Origin: Liolophura sinensis
Lineage: Eukaryota > Mollusca > Polyplacophora > Chitonida > Chitonidae
Direction of reading: 5' to 3'
Length of the DNA stretch: 64,000 bases
Assembly (NCBI RefSeq): GCF_032854445.1
Contig: NC_088296.1
Span: 19,829,853-19,893,852, forward strand
Positions 40,416 through 52,273 of the stretch are shown here, piece by piece. The translations under genes and the position numbers were made by a program. Below the pieces are notes generated by a model. The model saw only the letters and a list, made by a program, of their open reading frames with translations. It made no database searches and had not been told where the DNA came from. How positions within the stretch are numbered: the stretch's first letter is position 1; the number at the start of each line of letters is the position of its first letter.

Positions 40416-41687
40416 AAGTGCTTTGACGTTGACTGACACAGATGTTTAAATCAGATCACGTAGTAGTCAAAATCTAAGAGAATGTACATACTTGGAAAAG
40501 TGTTATAAAGTCCGTGTGACTGTTATCCATCTGGTACCTTCAGAAACCTGTGTTTGGGAGGCTGTGGATGAAACGTTTATCCATCATGGTCCCTCTAAAC
40601 TGTTAACACTCCTGTCTCACAGATCGGTCAACAAAGGGCTAAGGAGTTCTGAAGTCCTAGATCTACGTAAGTGCGCGAAAGGAATAATTGCAGCGTATGG
40701 ACAGTCACCTTTATGCCGTCGTTAGCACGGAAGTCGGACGACCTATAGACACCACGGACATCGAACTTTGTAGTGTGGAATTTCAATTTGTCGTTGCAGA
40801 AACATTTGAACAAAAATTCTCATTAAGTTGCACTGTTCTTTAAAATGTAGATTTCCATATCATCAGAATTTGGGCTTCAGACAAATAGCACAGTGGAAGA
40901 GATGATTGAATCTATACACTAACACACTCCAATTTGATAACACATATACTACTAATTTTGTTATGTCTTCTTTAGAGGTCAACGCCGTTTGTACAATTTA
41001 TATGTTCAACTATCTGATTTGGTACAAAAAGAGGCTAGGCGTAAACCATGCCCCTGAATAATTTGATTGAAAGTTTTGCAAATATCGTTTTTGAAGAGAT
41101 CACAATGCTGTTTTTTATTTGTTTTCTTATGTGGATTGCTGGCATCATGTTGATTTTTATACTGAAGTATAATGCCGTTAGTGGACTTTATATGTTGTCA
41201 CCAAATCAGGTGTGTCAAAAATTAGCAAAAAAGAATTTCTTGAGGTTTATTATCTGGATATCCAGCTTTATTTGCAGTTCCAATTTCGACTCCTGCAATA
41301 GTATCAACGATAAGACACACAGCATTCACGCTAATATGAGAGGTGGTGATAAAATGTTGCGAAGACGGCCTTAGTGGCTTCCATACTTTTTTCAATAATC
41401 ATACCCCATTTTTCAACAGGCTACAACCCTTTGCCGCGAACATGTCTTGGCCTGTCGAAAACAGCAACCTTTTGGCGCCAGGAGAGAATATTCCTTTGTG
41501 TAAGCTTACTACATGCCGCCGTTGGAATAGACAAACAATGTGACGAATTGTTATTGTGGCTACATAGAAGTCAGGATGTGTGCACGGCTGTCTGCTAACG
41601 TATTTTTCTAAGAGACTATGAATTATATAGGAGCTAGTTTAGGAGCTACATGTAAGAGACAAGAGCGTCGATTGGTATACATGTATG

Positions 41688-42020
41688 AATGCGTGGGGTT
41701 TAACGTTGTACGTAACTTTTCAATCACATGGCGACGAGGAGGCATTAGATATGTGTACATAGACTGTCTTCTTGTGACAGGACGAGTCCATGCCGCCAAA
41801 GTGTTGGAGTCTCTGAAGTAACACGCCGAAGACACCAGACATGACACTTCACCCAGTCACATCATACTGACACCGAGCCAACCAGTCATGTTTCCTTGCT
41901 CTAAGCTGTCAGTGCTGAGCGCCAAGCGAGGCAGCAGCAAGTACCATTTTAAAAATTTTTGGTATGACCTGACCCAGGCTTGATCCCAGGGTCTCTCGAT
42001 TTCAGTGTCGCTTGGTGGTG
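41688..42020 (-). repeat. SINE-C (related to SINE-B tail), one copy
   Basis: Low end GGGGTTTAACGTTGTACGTA is the SINE-B-type 3' end; the body (GCCAAAGTGTTGGAGTC … CGAAGACACCAGACATGACA … GCTGAGCGCCAAGCGAGGCA) differs from SINE-B. The head read on the minus strand contains GGGATCAAGCCTGGG (B-box-like). Confidence 0.75.
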
Positions 42021-42206
42021 GATTACTGTTACAACGTACATGTATTTAAATTAAAACGTGTTTTACGACCTTTTGATTGATTTCCTCGGCGTTACTTGCG
42101 CCTGACAAATGATTTCATATAATTAAACCAAAGACTTGGGCTAGCGTAACTTTCATGGCAACGCCATGTGAATGTAATTAAAGACGTACATCACAGAGTG
42201 TAACAC

Positions 42207-42448
42207 CAGAGAAGCGACGACAGTGTGATAGCTGACAAATGGTCACACGTACCTGGTGATATACGACCTTTGCCAGTTTACCTCAGTCAGGGTTTTATTG
42301 TAACTATTCATGTAAATGGATAAATAGTAGCAATTCACACGCCCACTAGCAACATGGCTTAAGCAGAGTTAGGTAAAAAAAATGCAGTGGTGTTAATTGC
42401 AATATATTACACGCCACTGGCCTAGAATTATTCAAAATGCTGTGTCAT
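42207..42448 (-). repeat. REP-D copy, long
   Basis: From AGAAGCGACGACAGTGTGAT through CAGTTTACCTCAGTCAGGGT and GGCTTAAGCAGAGTTAGG to TCAAAATGCTGTGTCATCAC; the most complete reverse copy. Confidence 0.85.
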
Positions 42449-42689
42449 CACATTTAACGTCAACACAATAATAAAAAAAAGAGCTTGACGAAAAGTTGTG
42501 GCATCTTCGTAAATCGGACCTCGGGATGTTGTATGATGCCTTGTTTGCGGATATCAGCAGGCATATACTAGATCAAAAGCTCTCTAATCGGGGGTAACGT
42601 TTTTCACGCCTTTTAGATTGTGAGATCTGTTATTTGTGCAAAGTGAACTGCTGGGTAGATTATCTGAAACAATCGTCTTATGGCATATC

Positions 42690-43290
42690 TCAAGCTACAT
42701 CGCCTTAGGAGACAAAAGGAAAACACCAGACAATGGGTTAGGATATACGACGTATTTCCAGGAATATCGCCTTAAGAGGAAAAAGGAAAAGCCCAGACAA
42801 TGGAACATGATATATCACTTAACTCTAGGAATATCGCCTCAAGAGACAAAAGGAAAATACCCGACAATGGGCTATGATATATCACGTAAGTCTAGGAACA
42901 TATCGCCTCAAGAAACAAAACGAAAACAACTGGCAATGGGTTACGATATATCAGGTAACTCTCGGAATATCTCCTCAAGAGACAAAAGGATTTTTTTTTT
43001 TTTTTTTGATTGGTGTTTTACGCCGTACTCAAGAATATTTCACTTATACGACGGCGGCCAGCATTATGGTGGGTGGAAACCGGACAAAGCCTGGGGGAAA
43101 CTCACGAACATCCGCAGGTTGCTGACAGACCGAGACAAAAGGAAAAGACCAGACAATGGGCTAGGATACATCAGGTAACTCCAGGGATATCATCCGAAGG
43201 GACAAAATGAGAAAAGAAATGACAATGGGCTATTGTATATCACGTAAATCCAGGAAAATCGCTGCAAGAGACAAAAGGAAGCGACCAAAC
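42690..43290. repeat. 67-bp minisatellite, about 8 units, split by a SINE
   Basis: Unit GAGACAAAAGGAAAA-…-CAGACAATGGG(C/T)TA-…-GATATATCA-…-GGAATATCGCCTCAA. ACAAAAGGA-type anchors end at 42720, 42787, 42854, 42923, 42990, 43143, 43210 and 43279 (67-69 bp apart apart from the SINE). Confidence 0.92.
42991..43131 (-). repeat. SINE-A, 5'-truncated, inserted in the 67-bp array
   Basis: Target duplication GAGACAAAAGGA at 42979-42990 and 43132-43143, which is also array sequence. A-only tail. Confidence 0.95.
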
Positions 43291-43799
43291 AAGACCAGAC
43301 CAGATGGGTTTCGGCATGTAGCTCCGTGGAAATATACCAGTGGAAATATGGGAATCACGCTGTGAATGATCGAATGTACTTCGGTGACACAAAGAGCTTG
43401 ATGGATCTCGTGTTGTTTACGCTGTTGAAGGCCATTTGTCTTCATATATGGTACAGTTTGTATGTAAAATATTGGGGAGTTTTAAATATTCTGTTTTTCT
43501 CAAATCTTTACAACTATGTCATTGTGTAATTGAGAACGCCTTGCGCGTTGCGTCAAACAGTAGGTATATGTAAATAAATAACTAAATATATAAATAAATA
43601 TTTAAAGCAAGCCTTAAATGTTGTCAATAAATCCTTTTGTCAAAAATTAAAAAAAGGATTTCTTGAGGTTAGCTATCTATATGTCTGTCATATATCTGTC
43701 ACTTTTTAAGAACTGATGGCATGTTAAGTCAAGAACACATGCATAAAATGCTCTTTATGTTTTATACATTTTCTTGTAAATTTCTGGCTTGCTCTTTGG

Positions 43800-44270
43800 C
43801 TGTTGAGTACATTGACCTCGTTTGAGCGATTGAAGAAGCTTCTTTGTCAGGACCTTTCCATTTGACAGCTACCAGGATGACAGATTAGGAGACTCTCCCC
43901 TTAGGTCTCTGTGTCCTGGATTTCTCCAGACTATTTCATCGATACTGAAGGAGGTTATCGGGTAGGTTCAGAGACAAAAAGTACAGGCCATCAAAGAGAT
44001 TGATACATTGCTGAGTTCAAGCAGATTGTGTTTGTCATCGGCTGTCAGCATTGTCTACAATCCAAACCATCATCAATTATCCGGGTAACAAGTTACCCGT
44101 ATAACAAGCACAGCTAGGCTGTTAGCATAGGACAGACCTTTTGGCTAACCATTCCTATGGTCTTCTCTAAGTTCAGATATTGTTGCATCAACACTGAAGA
44201 AACACATTTTTGTACATTGTTGCCCACACTTTGTACAGCTAGCAACCTTTATTTGTAATTGGGTACAGAG
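43800..44270. repeat. Segmental duplication, block A part 1
   Basis: Partner 48252-48700, same orientation. Shared anchors: TGACCTCGTTT, AGAGACAAAAAGTA, GCTGAGTTCAAGCAGATTGT, CAGCATTG, AAACCATCATCA, ATTATCCGG/ATTATTCGG with TAACAAG. Confidence 0.85.
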
Positions 44271-44558
44271 ATATCACTGGACTAGATGTCGTGGGCTGGA
44301 AACAATCGGCTTATTATTCTTTCACTTTCAAGCAGCTTACTATACATCCATTCCTATTATTTTATATTGTTGATGTGATTGTTTTACAAATAAGAAAAAT
44401 ATAGCTCGAGCATTCGCAGACTAATTTCCAATCGCTCTTCCATAAAGACACTAAAACCGGAATGGAAATAAGTACAGAGATATCCTGTCAAGAAACAGGT
44501 TTTCTCCCAGGAAAGCCCATGACTATAAATACTGTGTCTTAATCATTTATGCACGTTC

Positions 44559-44712
44559 CCATCACGTACGTCGGAAGGTCTACCAGCAACCTACAGATGG
44601 TCGTTAATTTCCGCCGGACTCTGTCTGGTTTCCTCCCACCATAACGCTGGCCGCCGTCGTATAAGTGAAATATTCTTGAGTACGGCGTAAAACACAATTC
44701 AAACAAACAAAT
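44559..44712 (+). repeat. SINE-A, 5'-truncated
   Basis: CACGTACGTCGGAAGGTC … CATAACGCTGGCCGCCGTCG … ACAATTCAAACAAACAAAT. Only a short flanking match (ATCACG) could be a target duplication. Confidence 0.88.
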
Positions 44713-45578
44713 CACGGAAAACAACTGATTGTAGAAGTGTGATTACATACATCTCCCTATTTACTGGAAGGATTTTCAAGAACACCAAATCGCATGCTGC
44801 ATACAACACGTAAGTGAAGAGAGAGCACAGGAAGAAACATTTCTTCTCTGAAGTTAAATTACATTTCGATGGATGAGAAACAAATATTATACAATCTCGG
44901 AAAAACGATTTTAGCAGATAATACAGTTAAATTTCACAGCAGCAAAGAGAAGAAGGTGAAACAAAACAACGTAAAAAATTTAAACGAACATCAGTTCGTT
45001 CGATTTACAGCACGAAGCAGTTGTGTTTGCTTGTTAGTTTATGGACAACTTCAATTCCAAGCAGATTCCTTAGACAAACTGTTGATGGTATTTCTATGTC
45101 GTTTAGTTCAAGAAGCAATCAGTGCGCATGTGTTGATTCATGTTAGTCATGTTTCTCTTCCACTCATCTTTGCATGATTCCGTCTTATTTTCGTACTTTA
45201 TACATTTACTTAGATCTACATCCAAATGGTTTGCCAATGCTGGTTTATACATTTTGGATAATCATAACAGAGCCAGCCATCGTCCGGTTGACGTCTGGCG
45301 CAGACGTCAGAGAACATACGAGGGAAACAGAGAAAACTTTTTGCGGATGAAACGCACGAGATTGCCTGGTTAACATGGGATATTACTTTGGGAACGTAAC
45401 GTTGTTTTGCTTCAGCTTGTTCTTGTCGAAACGATGGCAGAGAGGAATGTCAACTCCAATCGTTCATACATTCCAGATTAAATCATGTTATCGGTTGATG
45501 AAATATTTTCTCCACAGCGCTATCATAAGAACTGAATCAACGCCAAGAGAAAAATTGACGGTGGGTGTGTGGTGAATT

Positions 45579-45775
45579 TCATTGGTGTTTTACGCCGTAT
45601 TCAAGAATATTTCACTTATTTCACGGTGGCCACCATTATGGTGGGAGGAAACCGACAGAGCCCTGGGGAAACCCACGACCATCCGCAGGTTGCTGTCAGA
45701 CCGTCCCACTGACGGCCGGCGGGGAAGCCAGCATGAGCTGGACTTGAACTCACAGCGACCGCATTGGTGAGAGGA
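45579..45775 (-). repeat. SINE-A, head nearly complete, tail lost
   Basis: Perfect target duplication TGTGGTGAATT at 45568-45578 and 45776-45786. Includes GAGTTCAAGTCCAGCTCATG. Confidence 0.95.
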
Positions 45776-46049
45776 TGTGGTGAATTGTAATCTGGCTAAA
45801 ACCTATGGGATTTGTACACATTCGTTTTTCACATTTTTTCATATTTTGGGGAGTTGAGTTTCCCCCGCAGTAATCACGAACATTTTATTTGAACGGCGAT
45901 CAGTTTTTATGGCTGAAGAAGTTTGGAATGCCTCAAAAGTTTTATTCAAATAAAATAAATTGGAGATCCTTGCATTAGCGATAGATTCTCAAGTACATGC
46001 CTTTGTAATACATTTAGTGGCGACGTTTGCTATGATGATGACAGATTAG

Positions 46050-46725
46050 ACACTTTACGCCAAAGTGCTACCGTCACCGAAGTATAATACCGAAGACACC
46101 AGAAATGACATCCCATATGGTCACATTGCCCATATACTGACACCTGGCCAACCAGCCCTATCCAGGACAATTTAATTCCCATGTAAGACCCTGTAAAACG
46201 GAATCAATCAGTATTCCATGCACCGGCCTACAGATATTCTGAAGCACAATCTACTAATATTATCCACCAAGGCTATAATAATGACAGAGTAGAGACTAAT
46301 AACTGTCCATTCTGGTCTATTCAATATATATGGCCAGGCAGGGTGGAATTATCTTGTCATCGGCAGTACAAAGAGGAAATCAACACAATAGAGTTAGTCA
46401 AGATATATGGGAGTGCAGACAAGGGTGAAGTCAGTGAAGGCCCGAACATTAAAGTCAGCAATGTCCGCTTACGCCTTATTCTATGTGAGAAGAATCTATA
46501 AAACTGGCCTTCCAATAAAGCTTTCGTCTATTAAAATATTCCCAAGTCAACAAGCTTCGTAAAACTCACTTTTTTGAACAAGACAATGCCAGAATGTATC
46601 CATTTAAGGGACACAACGACACATCCAGGCGTGAAACCAATAAAAAATATAATCGAGTCTAAGAAGAAAACAATTACTGAAGTTCCTGCAGGCATTTGGA
46701 ATCCATAGATTTTACAACAGTGGGA
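46050..46725. repeat. Segmental duplication, block A part 2
   Basis: Partner 51128-51812. Over 46060-46390 the copies are almost identical (for example GGCTATAATAATGACAGAGT); after that similarity drops to roughly 70% but continues in register to ACCAATAAAAAATATAA and TTTTACAACAGTG. Confidence 0.92.
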
Positions 46726-46989
46726 GATTTTTTTTTTTTTTTTTTTTGCCTTTTACGAGCCTTGAGAATTCTGGACAAGCAGACAAATAATGTAGCAAAA
46801 AAAAAACCAGTAAACACATCACTGAAGGAATCATTTTTTTCCGCGGCAATACCCTTAGATTTAAAACTTCATGGAAGTATCAATCTTGCTTGACATATAT
46901 GGACTAAAAAACTGTTTAGGCTTAAATAGGTGAATTGCTGAATAAAGTCTGTGCGGTTGTTGCACAGACTCTCGGCGAGGCACGGCGCA

Positions 46990-47185
46990 GTGACTTACGA
47001 GCCTCTCACTAGTGCGGTCGCTGTGAGTTCAGGACCAGCTTATGCTGGCTTTCTCTCCGGGCTGTCAGCAGCCTGCGGACTGTCGTGGGTTTCCCCTCTA
47101 TCGGTTTCCTTCCACCATAATGGTGGCCACCGTGAAATACGTGAAATATTCTTGAATACGGCGTAAAACACCAATCAAATAAATT
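46990..47185 (+). repeat. SINE-A with partial head
   Basis: CGAGCCTCTCACTAGTGCGG … TGAGTTCAGGACC … GCGTAAAACACCAATCAAAT; followed at once by another fragment. Confidence 0.9.
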
Positions 47186-47199
47186 CACCACACACCCAC

Positions 47200-47325
47200 C
47201 TTCAACCTGCGCATGGTTGTGAGTTTCACCAGGCACTGCCCGGTTTCCTCCCACCATAATGATGCAGGGCACTGTTGTTTAAGACAAATATTAATACAAA
47301 TAAATAAATAAATAAATAAATAAAT
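47200..47325 (+). repeat. SINE-A, second adjacent fragment
   Basis: CTTCAACCTGCGCATGGTTG … CACTGCCCGGTTTCCTCCCA … unusual 3' part, then a long (AAAT)n. Confidence 0.8.
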
Positions 47326-47936
47326 AGTTTCAGAGAAAGGGGTAACAAAGATATGCATCATTTGCGCCGTAGTGGATTAACGTAACCAACTGGTTCAGAT
47401 GGTTTCGCAAAAATTGACTTAAGGACCTTGGCTTGGCGTAACTTCCATGGGAACATGGCAAAGTCTTTGTTCAACGGGCTCTAGGACATGGCAGATAACG
47501 CGCCCCAAGTTATTACAGACAAAGGAACCTGAGGTTATTACATCTAGGTTGAGCTGACATTAAAATATCACAATGTAGGGTTTCTTAAGGTGGGAGATCA
47601 CCGAAGGTTTGAATCTAGCTTTTCTCGATTCTTGTATGATGTCAGAATGTGAGGCGTGCAAAACAGTCGGTTAAGTAGATTATGTGAAATATCTAAGAAG
47701 TATCGCGGTATTTCGTAACTCAGTGAATATTATCAGCTGAAATAAAAAGTATTGGGCAGACAAGTTTGTATGCTATACGTGCAAAAGGCCTTTAGTAACT
47801 GTTAAGAGATTAATTACCCAGCATTTTCTGGTTTACTATATGCATAAAATTGACCGTCATTATGTAAATGAAACTTCTTGAGTACAACGCCAAGGAGCAA
47901 TGAATTAAATCAGTCATCACCCGATTCTATCAACCG

Positions 47937-48232
47937 GCAGCACAGTTGGTAGAGCGTCCGCTTTGGGAGCGGTAGATCCAGGATCAATCCTGGATCGTGT
48001 CACACCTAAGACCTTAAAAGAGAAACTTGTAACTTCTCGCTTGGCGTTCAGCATGAAGGGGATAGTGCAACGACCCATGTCAGTATAATGGCTCGGGCGG
48101 GGCAGTTTACTTGCCTTTGGTAAGGCGTCTCAGTGAAGCAGCACTAGACAAGGGCAGTGGAAATCCGTCTTGCAACAAGGAGGCACATTACATGCACTCT
48201 ATGGATTCCTTCGTTGTTATACCCAAGCACTC
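47937..48232 (+). repeat. SINE-B, 3' end internally deleted
   Basis: Head CACAGTTGGTAGAGCGTCCG … GGATCAATCC; the stretch between GATTCCTTCGT and CCCAAGCACTC is shortened by about 30 bp against the 60.4-kb copy. Confidence 0.93.
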
Positions 48233-48251
48233 TTTTCCATTTGTCTGGTAA

Positions 48252-48700
48252 TGGAATAAACTGACCTCGTTTTTGAGGAGAAAAGGCCTTCTTTATCTTC
48301 ACCTTTTCGTATGACAGTTGGTGACTAATCTGTCCTTAAGTTTCTTGAGTTCTTAATTTCTCCACATTGCATCATGATGGAAGCAGTACCGGTTAATGCA
48401 AGAGACAAAAAGTAGTTGGCCTCGAAGAGAACTATGGATGATATAGTTCAATGGCGGCTGAGTTCAAGCAGATTGTCTTTGCCAATGGCTGCCAGCATTG
48501 CCTATGAATTTAAACCATCATCAGTTATTCGGTAACAAGGGGAGGGGGGCGCCTATTTTGGAGTAAACCCCAGAGGCGTTTTATAATACCTTATGGCAAG
48601 TCATTTTTATGACATTCTTTAAGCTCAGCTACTGATAGATCAGCAGTGATGAAACACTTTTTATGTATGATTTACCACATTCTCTTATAACGATCAACCC
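48252..48700. repeat. Segmental duplication, block B part 1
   Basis: Counterpart of 43800-44270; also shares the later TCAGCAGTGATGAAACAC / TCAACACTGAAGAAACAC stretch. Confidence 0.85.
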
Positions 48701-48999
48701 TTTTTTTGTCGTTGGTTAAGCACAAATCCATTCTCTAGGTGCCGTGTGAGGCAAATAAGCAATGTCCTCGATCTAATTAGATACGTGATATCGATTGCTC
48801 GGACTCATGCATTTTCTCCTCAGCTCTAATTCCAAAACTAGATCACCACAAAGCGAAAAGCTGATGCTTGTGGAAAATTATGTCTGTATGAGAAGAACAA
48901 GGTTGGCATGCGCAAAGGAATCGTAAGCCTGAGTTGATTGCGAATCGTTAAGTTCTCAACCGTAGCCTTAGTTTGCAACCGACACGCTCTTGCTCGAAG

Positions 49000-49480
49000 G
49001 AATTGTAAGCTACAAAGGAGCACGACGTTAAACCCCAAGTACTCACTCACTCACTGTAAGCTACAATAGTTGAAACTTACAATCAGGAATTACAATCGGG
49101 TCAAACCTCGGGTTGTAAAAATTTACAATCACTCCAAAATTAACGTTAAGTACAAATACTTGCCTCAGACTGCTCGTTACTACTTTTCGACTCGGTTTGC
49201 AAAGATGTGCAAAATAATTGTCTCAAAAAGATGTTACAAAATTTTTTACTCATGCTGATGAATTATTATGATGTAGAACTCTTTTATAAATGAAGGCAAT
49301 AAAGGCTATTTACCAGTACATTGTCCATTTACACAGATCACCTTTTTGTACGAGTCAAATTTGGCCTACGATTGCGCTTGTAACTTCAACAATCGCTGTG
49401 CAATTCCTTTGTGCATGCGGCGGAACTTATTTTTACAAGCAATTGTAAACTCTGTTGTAGTGTGTACAACCGAGTGTACC
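49000..49480. repeat. REP-E copy 2 (inverted relative to copy 1)
   Basis: Contains TTACAATCAGGAATTACAAT, GGGTTGTAAAAATTTACAA, TGATGTAGAACTCTTTTATA, and AACTTATTTTTACAAGCAAT. A 39-bp SINE-B tail sits inside it. Confidence 0.85.
49016..49054 (+). repeat. 39-bp SINE-B/C tail insertion
   Basis: GCACGACGTTAAACCCCAAG and ACTCACTCACTCAC flanked by perfect TGTAAGCTACAA at 49004-49015 and 49055-49066. Confidence 0.93.
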
Positions 49481-51029
49481 CACAATCTCTGTATAACCTA
49501 CCCGTTATACATTTATTTATTGATGTGTTTACGTTTTCAGGGGTTTTATGTACAGCGGCTACCTTCAAGGGTAGAGGGACCGGAGTACGTGAGGAAAAAC
49601 CGTCAGTTTATGGCCACAATCTAACGAACTTTCATATGTGACACACAGAATTTTAAGACTGGAAACGTATTATAAATGTGTAATATTGTTGGTGGGCAAG
49701 TAATTTTTAATGAACTTCAATCACGTGAGACAGCCTACGCGGCCGATTAGAGCATGTCGGCCATTTTTTACCACCAAGATGCGGAGAGCACTTAATAATT
49801 TTGCGATGAAAGATGGCGAAAGAGGCGTCTTAACCACTTCAATGTGAATGAAACGTAAAGTTAAAGGGCCTGGTACGGTGAGGTGGAGAATCGGCACCAC
49901 AGAGGTACGTTACGAAGGTGCAAATTTAAAAATCCCAGCACAAAACTGTAATTTCGGAATCAGAAGTATAAAACCTGGTCGAAACATTCAGAAAAGTTAT
50001 AATGCCAGAAAATGATGGTTGCTAAGTAATAACCGTCGAAAAATACACTCTCAATCAAGAACAACAATTTTTTTGCACTAATATGGCACTGTGTTTTTAA
50101 TTTACAGCATGAAGATCAACGTTAACCAGAAGAATATCTTTACTGAAACCTTCATATTTATATTTCAAGGTGCTGTCAGAGTTTCGTTTTGGTTAACTAT
50201 TGTCTTCATATGTAAACTTTATGATGTGATGAAGTTTGTCATATTTTCGCAAGTTTAAACTTTGTATTTCTGCCGTGGTACATCAGGAGTCCTGCACAGT
50301 GCAGTGGTCCAACGAAGTCGGTGAGGAGAAAAGGTGCATATCGAGGAAGAGCTCATATCTTCGTGGCTCTTATTTTTCTTCTTTGGAAACATACTTTTGT
50401 GTGAAGACACAGGCCCTCTTGCATTAAATAAATGTTATCACGAATTAGAACGGATAATTCTGTTGTATTACGTAACATTTGGGTACTACAGCGAATCCTG
50501 ATTAAGAGCAAATGTAGTCCTCTAGATAGCATTAGCATTAATATGTTATGCGTAGTGAAGTATTAGGCTGAAAGTTACATTTGTTATATATTTATTTAAT
50601 TGACTGGTGCATAACTGCGCGCTAAAAAAAATTTCAGAAAGTTACATTTGTAGTGCAGTGATTTTTATAACTCTACCTTGTCAAATGCAAACACAAAAAT
50701 ATTTCAGTGTCACTAGAGCCGGATACAGTTTTTCGATTTTATGACCTGTACACTGCTTCAGTGCATGTTTGGAGATTTATAAGCCGCATGCTACCCATAT
50801 AACACAAAAAGATGAGTAAAAAAGAACTGAAAAATAGAAGTAACCTTACGAGTGTGTCAGCAGGTGTCACTCACAGATATAGTCGGTTTCGCTGCTAGAG
50901 GTTCGCAGTTTCAGGGGCCGATTCCCCGCCTTATCATACCAGGTACGTTCCTTTGGCATCGACAAATGAATGTGAAGACTGAATAGCTGGTTATACGCCA
51001 GTACAATTTGTATGTATACCTCTGTAAAT

Positions 51030-51812
51030 ATACTTGGGGTTTTATGCCTTTCTTAACAATTTTTCATATGTCAGTAGGACGAGTCAGTAGGTGTGTGTAT
51101 ATATAATATATCTTCCTTTGGCAGAGCTAGTCCATGCGGCCAAAGTGCTGCCGTCACCGAAGTATAATACCGAAGACACCAGAAATGACATCCCAGACAG
51201 TCACATTACACATGTACTGACACCTTGCCAACCAGCCCTATCCAGGACAATTTCCTTCCCATGCTAGACCCTGTAAAACGGAATCAATCGGTATTCCATG
51301 CACCGGCCTACAGATATTCTAGAGTACAATCTACTAATATTATCCACCAAGGCTATAATAATGACAGAGTAGAGACTAATAACTGTCCATTCTGGTCTAT
51401 TCAATATATATGACCAGGCAGGGTGGAATTATCTTGTCATCGTCAATACAAAGAGAAAATCAACACAAAGGGGATTGGTGACGATATATGCGCCTGAGGA
51501 CAAGGTTCAAGTCGCTGAGGGTTCGTACATTGGTGTCAGTAATGTCCACTTATGCCTAGCAGTTTTCTCGCCTAGAGACACCCATAAATCAAGCTTGTAA
51601 TAAACCTATCGTCTGATAAAGCGTCCATGAGTCAACAAGTCTCATTAAATTCCCTTTTCCTGAACCAGTCAATGGCTCAATGGCTCAATGTCACAACTTA
51701 AGGGACACGTTGACAATGGCCAGACGTAAAACCAATAAAGAATATAACAGGGTTTAAGAAGAAAACAATTCCTGAATTTGTAAAGGCTTTCCATGGTTTT
51801 TACACCAGTGCA
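51030..51812. repeat. Segmental duplication, block B part 2, with SINE-C-like start
   Basis: 51035-51240 matches the SINE-C body (TTCTTAACAATTTTTCATAT, GTCCATGCGGCCAAAGTGCT, CGAAGACACCAGAAATGACA); from 51240 on the sequence is not SINE-C but is shared with block A. Confidence 0.88.
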
Positions 51813-52032
51813 CATTTATGCCTGGCGTCTATTGAGAAACACAAAGTAAAATCAAATAAAGATATAACTGAAAAAAATTGTTGCTTCCAATAGAATTTTC
51901 TTGGCCTAATGACATGTGGGCAAAGTATACTGATGATATTTTATGATGTAATCATAACAAGTGTATAACCGAAAACCATTACCATTGACAGACGATGAAT
52001 TTGTATGATTGGTATTCATTTTACCCTTTGTT

Positions 52033-52273
52033 TATTTATTTATTTATTTATTTGATTGGTGTGTTACGCCGTACTCAAGAATATTTCACTTATACGGCGG
52101 CGGCGAGCATTGTGGTGGGAGGAAACCGAGCACAGCCTGGGGGAGACCCATGACAATCCGTAGGTTGCTGACAGACCTTCCCGCGTACGGCCGAAAAGGA
52201 AGCCAGCATGAACTCACAGCCACTGCATTGGTGAGATGCTCCTGGATCAATACGCTGCGCTAGCGCGCTAACC
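52033..52273 (-). repeat. SINE-A, nearly full length
   Basis: Long (AAAT)n tail to GCGCTAGCGCGCTAACCAA of the head. Probable target duplication ACCCTTTGTT (52023-52032) / AACCTTTGTT (52274-52283). The stretch between head and B box is shortened. Confidence 0.93.

Noticed and set aside
44869..45177. 102-codon plus-strand frame starting MDEKQILYNLG
   Set aside because: Partly low-complexity Lys/Asn, no domain, and lies inside the duplicated repeat-rich block without a partner in the other copy.
50236..50427. Plus-strand frame with ESCTVQWSNEVG between a CAG and a GTGAGG
   Set aside because: Only about 34 nt lie between the putative splice sites and no flanking exons were recognised.
51225..51413. 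62-codon frame in the highly similar duplicate tract as a conserved protein
   Set aside because: The other copy has a stop in the same frame (TAA after CCCATG) and the two copies break at different places further on, so protein-level constraint is not supported.
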